This document shows, one piece after another, positions 35,426 through 44,669 of a DNA stretch of 63,525 bases. A program made the translations under genes and the position numbers. Source of the DNA: an uncultured Victivallis sp. Lineage in GTDB: Bacteria > Verrucomicrobiota > Lentisphaeria > Victivallales > Victivallaceae. The stretch covers positions 1 to 63,525 of the forward strand of contig CALXOA010000015.1 in the NCBI GenBank assembly GCA_944389895.1. Reading direction: 5' to 3'. Numbering within the stretch: the first letter of the stretch is position 1; every line of letters begins with the position of its first letter. The notes beneath the pieces were generated by a model, which was given only the letters and a program-made list of their open reading frames with translations, was not told where the DNA came from and searched no databases.

Positions 35426-35572
35426 CTCACGCCCGGGAAATTCGACAGGAATCGCGGCAAATGCCGGAGACCTCTTTCCGGAAATCATTCCGGGTTCCGA
35501 AACCATATCCGACGTCTGCCGGCCTCGGAAGCAGCTCTGCCCCGACGTTTCGACAGAGAAACTCCGTTTTTT

Positions 35573-35604
35573 TTGCTTTCTTTTCACCGACGGCATGTTA
35601 TATT
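35573..35604 (+). promoter_or_regulatory. possible extended -10 promoter before the carboxypeptidase gene
   Basis: TATATT (35599-35604) is preceded by TGT, giving an extended -10 element; a TTGCTT (35573-35578) is 20 bases upstream, too far for a good -35. The AAGGAG ribosome site of the gene follows. Confidence 0.38.
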
Positions 35605-35640
35605 CAAAACAGAAACAAATCAAAGGGAAGGAGCACAACC

Positions 35641-36777
35641 ATGGCAACGGCAATCATCGACCGGGAGTTTCCCGGAGGCAACATCCAGGTCGTTTCAAGT
35701 GCGGGACACACTACGGAACTCGACGTCGAACTGCGCGATACCACGACCGACTGGTTCTACTGGTACTTCAAGGCGCGCTTCCCGGAGCCGGGAGAATACG
35801 ACTTCCGCTTTGTCCGCCCGAATAAAATCGGGACACGCGGCCCGGCGGTCAGTTCCGACGACGGGCGCAACTGGCGCTGGTTCTCCACCGCCGCCTACGC
35901 AAATACCCGGGAGTTCCGCTGGCATTGCGAAACAGCGGGGGAAGAGGTTCGATTCTGCATGGGGATCCCCTACCTCGAACAGAATCTCAACGCATTCCTG
36001 TCTGAGTTCGCTTCCGATCCGCACCTGCAGACGGAAACGCTCTGCCGGAGCCGCAGGGGGCGTCAGGTCGAACTCGTCCGGATCCAGGAGGGGGAACCGC
36101 GCTTCAAACTCCTTCTCTCCGCCCGCCACCACGCCGGGGAGATGATGGCCTCCCATGCGCTCGAAGGCATCCTGCGAAGCATTCTCGCAGACACCCCCTT
36201 CGGCAGGACATTCCGCAGCAGAATCGCCGTATGGGCAGTGCCTTTCGTCGACAAGGACGGCGTCGAAGACGGAGATCAGGGCAAAAACCGCGATCCCCAC
36301 GATCATGCCCGCGACTATCAGGAAACAGGTATTTATCCGGAAACCACCGCGATCCGGGAATTGCTCAATCGCGTCCGGCCGGAGTTCGTTCTCGATCTCC
36401 ACTGTCCATGGATCCGCGGCGGCGACTACAATGAATGCAGCTACATGGTCGGAGTCGGCAACCCATATTGCGACCGGCAGATGGAACGTTTCGGCAGATT
36501 GCTCGAACAGGAGGCTCCCCCGGAAGCACCCTATTTTGCCGCAAACAACATCCCCTTCGGCACCGCCTGGAATACCGGGAACAACTATACGCAGGGGAAA
36601 ACCATAAAACACTACGCGGTGACACTCCCGACCACGCGGTGCGCCCAGACGCTGGAAATTCCCTTCGCAAACTTCGGCGACGTTACCGTCACCCCGGATT
36701 CAATGCACCTCTACGGTGCGGCCATCGCCCGTGCCATCCTGCGCTATCTCGATGAGGAGGCAGAGGAACAGCACTGA
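35641..36777 (+). CDS. M14-type zinc carboxypeptidase-like protein
   Basis: Protein of 378 residues with an N-terminal beta-sandwich (about 1-120) and a C-terminal zinc peptidase domain, a layout known from bacterial M14 enzymes acting on peptidoglycan peptides or modified protein tails. Zinc ligands are His164 and Glu167 (RHHAGE) and His254 (VLDLHCPW); Glu339 in QTLEIPF is in the place of the catalytic Glu. No signal peptide, so it should be cytoplasmic. ATG 35641 follows GGAAGGAG by 7 bases; the frame open upstream is non-coding. It converges with murJ, with 13 bases between the stop codons. The substrate is unknown. Confidence 0.85.
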   Translation: MATAIIDREFPGGNIQVVSSAGHTTELDVELRDTTTDWFYWYFKARFPEPGEYDFRFVRPNKIGTRGPAVSSDDGRNWRWFSTAAYANTREFRWHCETAGEEVRFCMGIPYLEQNLNAFLSEFASDPHLQTETLCRSRRGRQVELVRIQEGEPRFKLLLSARHHAGEMMASHALEGILRSILADTPFGRTFRSRIAVWAVPFVDKDGVEDGDQGKNRDPHDHARDYQETGIYPETTAIRELLNRVRPEFVLDLHCPWIRGGDYNECSYMVGVGNPYCDRQMERFGRLLEQEAPPEAPYFAANNIPFGTAWNTGNNYTQGKTIKHYAVTLPTTRCAQTLEIPFANFGDVTVTPDSMHLYGAAIARAILRYLDEEAEEQH

Positions 36778-36790
36778 AAGACGGTCCGGC

Positions 36791-38404
36791 TCAAGCACGC
36801 GGACGGCGGCGCAACACCCCGAGAAGCTCCAGGGGTTCCGCCGCCCGCAACAGCAGATTCCCGCCGAGATATCCGACACCGAAGAGCAGAAGCATCAGCA
36901 GAAAAGCCGGCAGTTCCCCGAACCAGCGCAGAGTCAGTTGCGCACGCAATACCGGATAGAGGAAATACAACACCGCCCCTGTCACGACCGCGACCATCAG
37001 ACAGCGCCCTGCCGTCAGAACCATGGTCCGACCTTCAAGCCGGAACCCTTCGCGCTTCAGCAGCAGCAACAGAATCGTGTTGTTCAGCATCGAAGCGAGC
37101 ACCGTGGCCAATGCGATTCCCCCCTGCCGGAGATGCCACATCAGGCAGAAATTGAGTACGATATTCGCCGCGATCGACACCAGGGAGGAATAGAGCGGCG
37201 GCTTCACGATCTTGCGGGAATAGAATGCGGGAAGCACCACCTTGAGCACACAGAAGGAAGGAATCCCGGCTCCGTAGAAGATCGCCACCAGCCGGGTTGC
37301 CTCAAGATCACTCTCCGTGAAATTCCCGCCGAGAAAAAGGATCCGGCAGAGCGGCTCCCAGAAGAACATCACCATCACCGCCATCGGAATGCAGACGAAG
37401 TAGACGTGGCGAAGGCTGAACACCAGATCATCAGCCAGTCCGGTCAGATCACCGCGCGCCGCGGAACGCGCCATGCTCGCCATCAGCACCGAACCGAGCG
37501 CAAGGGCGAAAATCCCGATCGGGATGTCGATGATCCGATCGACATTGGTCAGCGCTGGAACCGCCTGCGGTCCGAGGCAGATCGCCAGAGTGCGATCAAC
37601 CAGAAAACTGATCTGCAGCGCCGCACCGCCGATCATTCCCGGCAACACCAGGTGCCACAACCGCTTCAACACCGAACAATCCCGGAACGCCGTCGGCGAA
37701 ATCGCGGGGAAACGACCGCACCTCCACAGCAACACCAGCATCAACAACAGCTGGATCACACCTGAAAGCAGCACCAGAAAAGCAAGTCGGTTCAACAACA
37801 CGGACGTTTCGACGCCCTCCCCGGCGGGGCGCCAGAGCGAAACCAGTCCTCCAATCAGAAAGAAATTCAGCAGCAAAGCCCCCAGAGCGGGCAACACGAA
37901 AATCCGCCGGGTATTCAGCACCGCACCGATCACCCCGACCAGGCAGATGAAGAACGCATACGGCATCAGCACCGGCAGCAGCAGCAGCGCCAGGCGAATC
38001 CGTTCGGAACCAAGTACCGGAAAGACGTCCACGATCGAAGAGTTTTCCACCAGCATGCGCAACATACCCGCACCGCCGGCGACCAGTGCGACAATCAACG
38101 CCAGCAGCGCACTGAGAGCGGCAAACACCACCGACAGCTCCGCCCGAACCCGGCCGGCCCCCCCTTCCTCCTCGGAGTGCGAGACGATCGGAATCAACGC
38201 GGTGCCGAGCGCCCCCTCCCCCAGCAGCCGCCGGAAAAGATTCGGCACCGCAAAAGCGAGATGCCAGGCGCTGGCCACCGTGCCCGCCCCCAGCACCCGT
38301 GCTTCCAGCATCACACGGACAAGGCCGAGTAACCGGCTCAGGAAGGTGGCAAACGCAACCCCCAGGGAACTTTTGAGCAGCCCTGTCCGATTCGTCTCGC
38401 TCAT
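36791..38404 (-). CDS. murJ: lipid II flippase MurJ
   Basis: Polytopic inner-membrane protein of 537 residues with about 14 helices that moves the peptidoglycan precursor lipid II across the membrane. The MVF-family N-terminus is clear: SSLGVAFATFLSRLLGLVR, HLAFAVPNLFRRLLGEGALG and the following ALIPIVS. The Arg residues of LLGLVR and NLFRRLLGEG line the central cavity in known MurJ. It is the last gene of the long minus-strand core block, 19 bases after pdxJ. Confidence 0.95.
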   Translation of the reverse strand: MSETNRTGLLKSSLGVAFATFLSRLLGLVRVMLEARVLGAGTVASAWHLAFAVPNLFRRLLGEGALGTALIPIVSHSEEEGGAGRVRAELSVVFAALSALLALIVALVAGGAGMLRMLVENSSIVDVFPVLGSERIRLALLLLPVLMPYAFFICLVGVIGAVLNTRRIFVLPALGALLLNFFLIGGLVSLWRPAGEGVETSVLLNRLAFLVLLSGVIQLLLMLVLLWRCGRFPAISPTAFRDCSVLKRLWHLVLPGMIGGAALQISFLVDRTLAICLGPQAVPALTNVDRIIDIPIGIFALALGSVLMASMARSAARGDLTGLADDLVFSLRHVYFVCIPMAVMVMFFWEPLCRILFLGGNFTESDLEATRLVAIFYGAGIPSFCVLKVVLPAFYSRKIVKPPLYSSLVSIAANIVLNFCLMWHLRQGGIALATVLASMLNNTILLLLLKREGFRLEGRTMVLTAGRCLMVAVVTGAVLYFLYPVLRAQLTLRWFGELPAFLLMLLLFGVGYLGGNLLLRAAEPLELLGVLRRRPRA

Positions 38405-38423
38405 GCAGCCGACCGTCCTGAAA

Positions 38424-39143
38424 TCAACCGCGATACGGCTTCATCAATTCAACCATTTCGCGTGTCGCCTGTTCCATGCCGACCATGATTGCACGCCCGA
38501 CGATACAGTGGCCGATGTTGAGTTCACACAGGTGCGGAATTTCAAGGATTCCACCGATGTTCCGGTAATCGATACCGTGGCCGGCATTGACTCTGAGCCC
38601 CAGGGCGGCGGCATGCTCGGCAGCCCGCTTCAACCGTTCCAGTTCGGCCGCACGGGCCGTCCCGGTGGTGTTCGAATAGGTTCCGGTGTGCAGTTCAACA
38701 TAGTCCCCTCCGACCGCCGCAGCAGCGTCGAGCTGGTTGAAATCAGGATCGATGAAGAGACTGACCACGATTCCCGCCGCTTTCAGCCGGGTCACCGCAT
38801 CCCGTACCTTCTCCTGTTGTCCCGCTACGTCAAGTCCCCCCTCGGTCGTCAACTCGCGCCGCTTCTCGGGAACCAGGCAGCAACTGTGCGGACGCACTTC
38901 CGACGCGATCCGCACCATCTCTTCCGTAACCGCCATCTCCATGTTGAGCCTCCGGACCTGCCGGACCAACTCTCTGATGTCATGATCCTGAATGTGGCGG
39001 CGATCCTCGCGCAGATGCGCGGTGATTCCCCACGCGCCGCCGGCCTCGGCCAGTGCGGCCGCCTCCAGCGGAGACGGACTTTCCGCCAGCCGCGCCTGGC
39101 GCACGGTGGCCACATGATCGACATTCACACCCAGATTCAACAT
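38424..39143 (-). CDS. pdxJ: pyridoxine 5'-phosphate synthase PdxJ
   Basis: Cytoplasmic TIM-barrel enzyme of 239 residues that condenses deoxyxylulose 5-phosphate with 3-amino-2-oxopropyl phosphate in vitamin B6 synthesis. Family blocks: [65 protein letters not shown] and [11 protein letters not shown]. Length is normal. It lies between an unknown gene and murJ. No other B6 gene (pdxA, pdxB) is in the window. Confidence 0.97.
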   Translation of the reverse strand: MLNLGVNVDHVATVRQARLAESPSPLEAAALAEAGGAWGITAHLREDRRHIQDHDIRELVRQVRRLNMEMAVTEEMVRIASEVRPHSCCLVPEKRRELTTEGGLDVAGQQEKVRDAVTRLKAAGIVVSLFIDPDFNQLDAAAAVGGDYVELHTGTYSNTTGTARAAELERLKRAAEHAAALGLRVNAGHGIDYRNIGGILEIPHLCELNIGHCIVGRAIMVGMEQATREMVELMKPYRG

Positions 39144-39176
39144 GACACAACCCTCCCCGGTCCAATCGACCGGCAG

Positions 39177-39953
39177 TTAAAATTCGAACGACCGCACCGC
39201 CACTTCCGGCGCAGCCAGGAAATCCTCAAAGAACGCCGCGCCGGGCGCCAGATACACCCGGCATTCACGGGGAACACGCTCCGCAGCGACGCGCAACAAC
39301 CGTTTCACCGCCCCGGCCTCGGATTCCCCGCACGCCGCTCCGGAGAACACGAGGTGCCAGCAGTCACCGTAAAACGCGACACCCCCGAGCAACTCCTCCG
39401 CCTGAAACGGCACCCCGCGAAACTCCTCACAACAACACTCAAGAAGCGGAGCAACCGCCGGATAGAGCATCCGCCGCCGCAACTCGAGAAATTTTTCGGC
39501 ATCCAGACCACCCGGCTCAGGAGAAAGCCGCAGCGGCAACCGGAGCCGGATCTCAAATTCATCGAAGATCCCCCAGCACCCCTGCAGCAACTCCGACACC
39601 CGCAAAGCCCACTCCGGCGTCGACGCGACCCGCGGCAGATCCAGATCAAGCGAACACTCCCTGACCCGCAGTTCTGCGGCCCGGCGGCAACGCGCCCGCA
39701 ACAACTTGAAAAACTCCAGCCGCACACTCAGGCTTTCACCGGCCACCAGCCGGGAGACGCCGGGATCCACGATATCTCGAATCAATCCGGCCGTCCGCGA
39801 CGAGACATACCGCCCGAGCCGCCGCCGGTCTGCCGCGCTCTCCAGAAACTCCCCGGGGAACTCCAGCAACGACAGCCCGGCAGGCAACCGCTCCGGCAAC
39901 AGTGCCAGCTGTCGCCCGGAGGAGAGCGCCAGACCGATCCGCGGAGTGTTCAT
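39177..39953 (-). CDS. unknown protein, possible alpha/beta barrel
   Basis: Protein of 258 residues with no recognised family. The strand pattern (GLALSSGRQL, LSLLEFPGEFL, ECSLDLDLPRVAST, FDEFEIRLRLPL, GVAFYGDCWHLVFS) is that of a small TIM barrel similar in outline to sugar isomerase-like proteins, but metal ligands are not evident. It is rich in Arg, Leu and Cys. Its ATG overlaps the ribE stop codon in ATGA, so it is translationally coupled to riboflavin synthase and lies before pdxJ. The codon use is like that of the neighbours. Confidence 0.65.
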   Translation of the reverse strand: MNTPRIGLALSSGRQLALLPERLPAGLSLLEFPGEFLESAADRRRLGRYVSSRTAGLIRDIVDPGVSRLVAGESLSVRLEFFKLLRARCRRAAELRVRECSLDLDLPRVASTPEWALRVSELLQGCWGIFDEFEIRLRLPLRLSPEPGGLDAEKFLELRRRMLYPAVAPLLECCCEEFRGVPFQAEELLGGVAFYGDCWHLVFSGAACGESEAGAVKRLLRVAAERVPRECRVYLAPGAAFFEDFLAAPEVAVRSFEF

Positions 39954-40600
39954 AGGAACCCCGCCTCCCGCAACGTCTCCTCAGTGATTCCAGAGGCGGA
40001 AACCGCCGGCTGCACGTAAACCAGCGTCTGGCGCCGCACGTACTTGCCGATCAGATCGCTTTCAAGATTGACCAGATCGCCGGGCTCCCGTTCCAGCAGA
40101 GCGGTATCCCGCCGGGTCACCGGAATCAGGTGGACCGTGAAACTCTCCGCGGTCACCGTAACCACAGTCAAAGAGACCCCGTCGATCGCAATGCTCCCTT
40201 TTTCCACCACCTCGGGAGCAAGTTCAGGCGGCAATTCCACCTTGAACTCGAAATCTCCATCCGGCCGCTTCCGGCACGAGAGCACCTTCCCCGCCGCATC
40301 GACATGCCCGGAGACAATATGGCCGCCCAGCCGATCCCCCAGACGCAGCGCCCGTTCAAGATTCACTCTGCTGCCTGTCGGCAGAATGCCGAGATTGGTC
40401 CGCTTCAGAGTTTCGGCGAGGGTGAAAAATTCAAGAGTCCCATCCGCCAGTTCCCGTTCAAGCGTCAAGCAGCAACCATTCACCGCGATGCTTTCGCCGT
40501 AGACGGTCGGCGTATCGAAACGCTTCGCCATTCTGATCCGCAGCCGGTCGCCGCCGCGTCCGGCCAGTGTTCCGACTCCCCCGACCAATCCTGTAAACAT
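39950..40600 (-). CDS. ribE: riboflavin synthase, alpha subunit
   Basis: Enzyme of 216 residues that converts two lumazine molecules into riboflavin and a pyrimidine. The two-fold internal repeat is visible: MFTGLVGGVG at the N-terminus, VNGCCLTL, then GGHIVSGHVDAAG and IDGVSLTVV in the second half. Starts 5 bases after ribD ends. Its lumazine source, ribH, is four genes upstream in the same block. No FMN riboswitch was found before any of the rib genes. Confidence 0.96.
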   Translation of the reverse strand: MFTGLVGGVGTLAGRGGDRLRIRMAKRFDTPTVYGESIAVNGCCLTLERELADGTLEFFTLAETLKRTNLGILPTGSRVNLERALRLGDRLGGHIVSGHVDAAGKVLSCRKRPDGDFEFKVELPPELAPEVVEKGSIAIDGVSLTVVTVTAESFTVHLIPVTRRDTALLEREPGDLVNLESDLIGKYVRRQTLVYVQPAVSASGITEETLREAGFL

Positions 40601-40605
40601 CCCCG

Positions 40606-41646
40606 CTACTCCTCCAGAAAACCGCTGACGGCGATATCCTCGCCGTAATGCGTGACCTTGACCCGGTGCAGCTGCCTCGCGAACGACATCGATTCGGGAT
40701 CGTCCCCCCCAAGCACCGGACGGCTGTCGCGGCCGCCGAGCAGTTTCGGGGCGATGTGAAATTCCACATAATCAACCGCCTTTGCGGCAACCGCAGCAGC
40801 TGCGAGCTCGCCGCCGCCCTCGATCAGCAGACAGGTGATCTCGCGCCTGCCGAGCTCTTCGAGAAAACCGCCCCAGGCCTCCGCGCCGTCGAGGCGGACC
40901 AGCTCGGCATTCCCGTCCGGGAAATACTCCGCAAGTTCCTCCTCGTCCATGCTGCGGCTCGCAATCAGCCGCAACGGCTGACACGGCCACAAATCCGGTT
41001 CACGCACGGTCAGCGCCGGCCGGTCCCTGCGGACCGTCTCCCCGCCGACCATCACCGCATCGCAGAGCCGGCGGAGCTGCTGAACCCGCCGCCGGGCGTC
41101 CGGCCCGGTGATCCACTTCGATTCTCCTCCGGCGGTCGCGATCCTGCCGTCCAGAGTCATCGCCATCTTCAGAATGACGAACGGCCGCCCGGTCGTGATC
41201 CATTTGAAAAACGGCTGATTGATCTCACTGCAGGCGGCCCGTTCCACGCCGACGGTAACTTCGATTCCAGCCTCCCGCAACACCTCGACACCGCGCCCGG
41301 CATGCTTCGGATTCGGATCAAGCGCACCGATTACAACCCGGGAAATTCCGGCTGCCCGGATCGCTTCGGTGCACGGAGGGGTCCGCCCCGTGGTCGAACA
41401 TGGTTCCAGTGTTACATAGATCGTCGCATTACGCGCATCGACGCCATGCTTGGCGACATCGGTGAGCGCGTTCACTTCCGCGTGCGGTTCCCCCGCCCGA
41501 CAGTGAAATCCGCGTCCGATCACCTCTCCGTCACGGACGACCACCGCGCCGACCATCGGGTTCGGGGAGGTCAGTCCCCATCCCATCCGGGCCAGCGCCA
41601 GAGCTTCCAGCATGAACTCCCGATCCAATTTCGCAGCTTCGTTCAT
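40606..41646 (-). CDS. ribD: bifunctional riboflavin deaminase/reductase RibD
   Basis: Enzyme of 346 residues. N-terminal deaminase (about 8-150) has the zinc motif HAEVNAL and PCSTTGRTPPC; the C-terminal reductase (about 150-346) has FVILKMAMTLDGRIAT, SKWITGPDARR and LLIEGGGELAAA. It carries out the second and third steps of riboflavin synthesis. The frame is open 119 codons upstream, but ATG 41646 (AGAGG just before) gives the normal family length. Followed closely by ribE. Confidence 0.96.
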   Translation of the reverse strand: MNEAAKLDREFMLEALALARMGWGLTSPNPMVGAVVVRDGEVIGRGFHCRAGEPHAEVNALTDVAKHGVDARNATIYVTLEPCSTTGRTPPCTEAIRAAGISRVVIGALDPNPKHAGRGVEVLREAGIEVTVGVERAACSEINQPFFKWITTGRPFVILKMAMTLDGRIATAGGESKWITGPDARRRVQQLRRLCDAVMVGGETVRRDRPALTVREPDLWPCQPLRLIASRSMDEEELAEYFPDGNAELVRLDGAEAWGGFLEELGRREITCLLIEGGGELAAAAVAAKAVDYVEFHIAPKLLGGRDSRPVLGGDDPESMSFARQLHRVKVTHYGEDIAVSGFLEE

Positions 41647-41750
41647 ATTCCTCTGCCGTTTTGATATGAAACCGGCGCCGGAACCCGAGCCCCGAACCGC
41701 CGGCCCTCTCCGGGAGGGAACCGACCGGTTCTCCCGGAAAAGTGAAGACG

Positions 41751-42680
41751 TCACCGCTCTTCCACGCCGAAGAGCGCATCCGCATAATATTCCGCACGGA
41801 AAGGCTGAAGATCCTCCGGCTGTTCTCCGAGTCCGATGAAAAGGGTCGGTAATTCGAACTCCTGATGGAGCGCAACCACCATCCCCCCCTTTCCGGTACC
41901 GTCCAGCTTGGTCAAGACCAGCCCGGTCACTCCGGTACTCTTCGTGAACTCCCGCGCCTGATTGACCACGTTGCCGCCGAGGCTCGCGTCCACGGTCAAC
42001 CACACCTCCTGCGGCGCGCCGGGATAGACCTTCTCGATCGAACGCCGGATTTTCGCGAGTTCATCCATCAACCCCTTCTGGTTGTGCTGACGGCCCGCCG
42101 TATCGATCAGCAGATAGTCCGCCCCGCGCGCCAGCGCCGCCTGTGTCGCATCAAAGGCGACACTGGCCGGATCCGCCCCGTGCCTGGCCGAAACCACCTG
42201 GCAACCGGTCCGTTCTCCCCAGAGCTGGAGCTGTTCCACCGCCGCAGCCCGGAAGGTGTCGCAGGCGGCGAGAACAACCTTGTTCCCCTCTCCCTTCAGA
42301 CGTGCGGCAAGCTTGCCGATGGTTGTGGTCTTGCCGGATCCGTTGACCCCGACCATCAGGATCACCGTCGGCTTTCCTTCCGGAGCGAGATTCAAAGGCC
42401 GCTCCCTCCGTTTCAGGATCTCGATCACGGTCGCCTTCGCCACCTTCACCAGATCAGCATCGGTCGCAATCTCACCGCGCTCATACCGGTCACGAATGTC
42501 GCCGACGATCCGCAGCGATGCCGGGACACCGAAATCCGCGGCGATCAACAGCGCCTCCAGCTCGTCGAAACTCTCCGCACCGTGCGCCTTGATTCCGGTG
42601 AACATGCCGGCAATCGTCCGCGTCATCCGGGTCGCGGTCTTTTCGAGTCCGCGTTTGAAGATGGAAAAAATCGATTTCAT
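41751..42680 (-). CDS. ftsY: signal recognition particle receptor FtsY
   Basis: SRP GTPase of 309 residues that docks ribosome-SRP complexes at the membrane translocon. NG domain only, with a short N-terminus (no acidic A domain). Motifs: MVGVNGSGKTTTIGKLA (G1), DTFRAAAVEQL, LIDTAGRQHN (G3) and LTKLDGTGKGG (G4 and closing loop). The first residues MKSIFSIFKRGLEK form the amphipathic membrane-binding helix. Located between nusB and ribD. Confidence 0.96.
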   Translation of the reverse strand: MKSIFSIFKRGLEKTATRMTRTIAGMFTGIKAHGAESFDELEALLIAADFGVPASLRIVGDIRDRYERGEIATDADLVKVAKATVIEILKRRERPLNLAPEGKPTVILMVGVNGSGKTTTIGKLAARLKGEGNKVVLAACDTFRAAAVEQLQLWGERTGCQVVSARHGADPASVAFDATQAALARGADYLLIDTAGRQHNQKGLMDELAKIRRSIEKVYPGAPQEVWLTVDASLGGNVVNQAREFTKSTGVTGLVLTKLDGTGKGGMVVALHQEFELPTLFIGLGEQPEDLQPFRAEYYADALFGVEER

Positions 42681-42722
42681 TTCCGTGTCAGAAAACCTTT
42701 CTCTCTGATTCGGGGCACAGCG

Positions 42723-43214
42723 TCATTCCCCGCGCGGAGAACGTTTCAGCGTATCCTTGACCCCGTTGAGTACACCATTGATGAAATTTCCGGCAGTTTC
42801 TCCGGAATAGTCCAATGCGATCTCCACCGCTTCGTCAATGCTGACCACGGGGGGAACATCCTCGAAAAAGAGCATCTCCGCAACGGCGATCCGCATGATG
42901 TTGCGATCGACCAGCGAGAGCCGTTCCCAGTCCCAGTGCTCGGAACGACTCCGGATCGCCTCGTCGATCGCGTCACGGTGAATCGCGACGGTGACATAGA
43001 GTTTCTCGGCGTATTCGCGCCCCTTGCGGGCCAGCCGGTTCTCATGCAACCCATGCTCCTCGCGAACCTGTTCGAAAAAAGAGTCGAATGTCGCCGCATC
43101 CGGCACCTCATGCCGCATGTCACAGCGGAAGAGATACTGCATCGCCAGTTCGCGCCCCAGCCGCTTCGCATGCGGCTTGACGCCCGGTTTTTCGGTAAAG
43201 TCGTCGTCGAACAT
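42723..43214 (-). CDS. nusB: transcription antitermination factor NusB
   Basis: All-helical RNA-binding protein of 163 residues that works with NusE/S10 at boxA sites of rRNA operons. Family features: GRELAMQYLFRCDM near the N-terminus, WDWERLSLVDRNIMRIAVAEM, then PPVVSIDEAVEIALDYS and GNFINGVLNGV. An extra acidic N-terminal segment (about 20 residues) is present. It follows ribH by 11 bases, a very common pairing in bacteria. Confidence 0.95.
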   Translation of the reverse strand: MFDDDFTEKPGVKPHAKRLGRELAMQYLFRCDMRHEVPDAATFDSFFEQVREEHGLHENRLARKGREYAEKLYVTVAIHRDAIDEAIRSRSEHWDWERLSLVDRNIMRIAVAEMLFFEDVPPVVSIDEAVEIALDYSGETAGNFINGVLNGVKDTLKRSPRGE

Positions 43215-43225
43215 AGCTGGAACCG

Positions 43226-43708
43226 TTACCGGATCTCCCGATTGAGATTGGCCATCTCGATCGCGGCCATCGCCGCATCAACGCCCTTGTTGCCCGCCTT
43301 GGTCCCGCTGCGTTCGATCGCCTGTTCAAGGTTCTCGGCGGTGATCATGCCGTAGGTGACCGGAACACCGAACTCGAGTCCGAGCTGGGCAATGCACTTC
43401 GAAACCTCGGAATTGATATAACCGGCATGAGAGGTCGCCCCCTGAATCACAACACCGAGCGCCAGTACCGCATCATATTTCTTGGTCAGAAGCATCCGCT
43501 TGATCGCAAACGGAATCTCATATGAACCGGGGACATAAGCGACCGCGACATCGGCCGCGTCTCCACCGTGACGGACAATCGCATCCATCGCACCGTCAAG
43601 CAGTTTACTGACAAAAAAATCATTGAAACGAGCACAAACGATACCGAACTTCAGTCCTTTCGCGTCGAGCGAACCCTCGAACACCGTACCGGCAACCTTG
43701 CTGGCCAT
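43226..43708 (-). CDS. ribH: 6,7-dimethyl-8-ribityllumazine synthase
   Basis: Enzyme of 160 residues forming the lumazine precursor of riboflavin, normally a 60-subunit shell. Motifs: KFGIVCARFNDFFVSKLLDGA, VAYVPGSYEIPFA, LALGVVIQGATSHAGYI with the catalytic His in TSHAGYI, and VPVTYGMITAENLEQA. Normal length. Placed between nadA and nusB. Confidence 0.97.
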   Translation of the reverse strand: MASKVAGTVFEGSLDAKGLKFGIVCARFNDFFVSKLLDGAMDAIVRHGGDAADVAVAYVPGSYEIPFAIKRMLLTKKYDAVLALGVVIQGATSHAGYINSEVSKCIAQLGLEFGVPVTYGMITAENLEQAIERSGTKAGNKGVDAAMAAIEMANLNREIR

Positions 43709-43736
43709 GATAAAACCTCCCGAACCTGACTGTTCC

Positions 43737-44669
43737 TTAAAAATTCAAATTCTTTTCGAGCATCCGCCGGATCGGCAGCTCGGCACGACGCCGGAGCTCT
43801 TCCGGCACTTCGATTCTGTAACGCATCTTCTCGAGCGATTCCGCCACGTCCTCCAGCCGGATCAACTTCATATGCGGACAGATCGCCTGGCTTGAGAGCG
43901 GGATGAACCGCTTCCCGGGATTTTCCAGCTCCATCCGATGCAGAATCCCCAGTTCCGTACCGACGATGATCGTGTCGGCGTCCATTTTTTTCACTTCCCG
44001 AAGCATTCCTCCGGTCGACAACGCGGCATCGGCCAGAGCCAGGGTCTCCGGAGACGCCTCCGGATGCAGAAGAACCGGCGCGCCGGGAAACTCCCGCCGC
44101 CGCCGCTCGACCATCGCCGGCGTCAACCGCTGATGAACCGGGCAGCAGCCATCCCACAGAATCAATTTACGTCCGGTCTTTTTCGCACAGTAGGCGCCGA
44201 GATTGCGGTCGGGAACGAAAATAATCTCCCGGTCACGCGGCAGCGCGGCCACCAATTCAAGCGCGTTACCGCTGGTCACGCAGAGATCGCATTCGGCCTT
44301 GACCGCTGCGGTCGTGTTCACATAACAGACCACCAGCGCACCCGGATGCTTCTTTTTGAACTCCGCCAGATCGGCCGCGGCCGCCATATCCGCCATCTCG
44401 CACGGCGCCTCCGGCACCGGCAGCAGCACGGTCTTGCCGGGCGACAGAATCTTCGCCGTCTCCGCCATGAAACGGACGCCGCAGAACACCAGCACATCCG
44501 CCTCCGCTGCAGCCGCCTTGACCGAAAGTTCGAGTGAATCACCGCAGAAGTCGGCAATCTCCTGAACTTCGCCAAGTTCATAATTGTGAGCCAGAATCAG
44601 CGCATTACGCTCCGCCGCCAGGCGGCGGATCTTCGCGGAAAGTTCAACCGGACCGATCATCATCGTCAC
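43737..44669 (-). CDS. nadA: quinolinate synthase NadA
   Basis: Iron-sulfur enzyme of 310 residues of the short form that condenses iminoaspartate and dihydroxyacetone phosphate to quinolinate in NAD synthesis. Family blocks: ILAHNYELGEVQEIADFCGD, FCGVRFMAETAKILSP, CYVNTTAAVKAECDLC and VGTELGILHRM. The likely three cluster ligands are Cys90, Cys176 (in DGCCPVH) and Cys263 (in CPHM). Its ATG overlaps the pheT stop codon by four bases. Partner genes nadB and nadC are not in the window. Confidence 0.95.
   Translation of the reverse strand: MTMMIGPVELSAKIRRLAAERNALILAHNYELGEVQEIADFCGDSLELSVKAAAAEADVLVFCGVRFMAETAKILSPGKTVLLPVPEAPCEMADMAAAADLAEFKKKHPGALVVCYVNTTAAVKAECDLCVTSGNALELVAALPRDREIIFVPDRNLGAYCAKKTGRKLILWDGCCPVHQRLTPAMVERRRREFPGAPVLLHPEASPETLALADAALSTGGMLREVKKMDADTIIVGTELGILHRMELENPGKRFIPLSSQAICPHMKLIRLEDVAESLEKMRYRIEVPEELRRRAELPIRRMLEKNLNF

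Noticed and set aside
37473..40019. 848-codon open frame on the + strand
   Set aside because: Runs antisense through murJ, pdxJ, an unknown gene and ribE, all of which are supported by family motifs on the other strand.
41647..43736. FMN riboswitch before ribH or ribD
   Set aside because: The gaps before ribH, nusB, ftsY and ribD are short and contain none of the conserved FMN element blocks.
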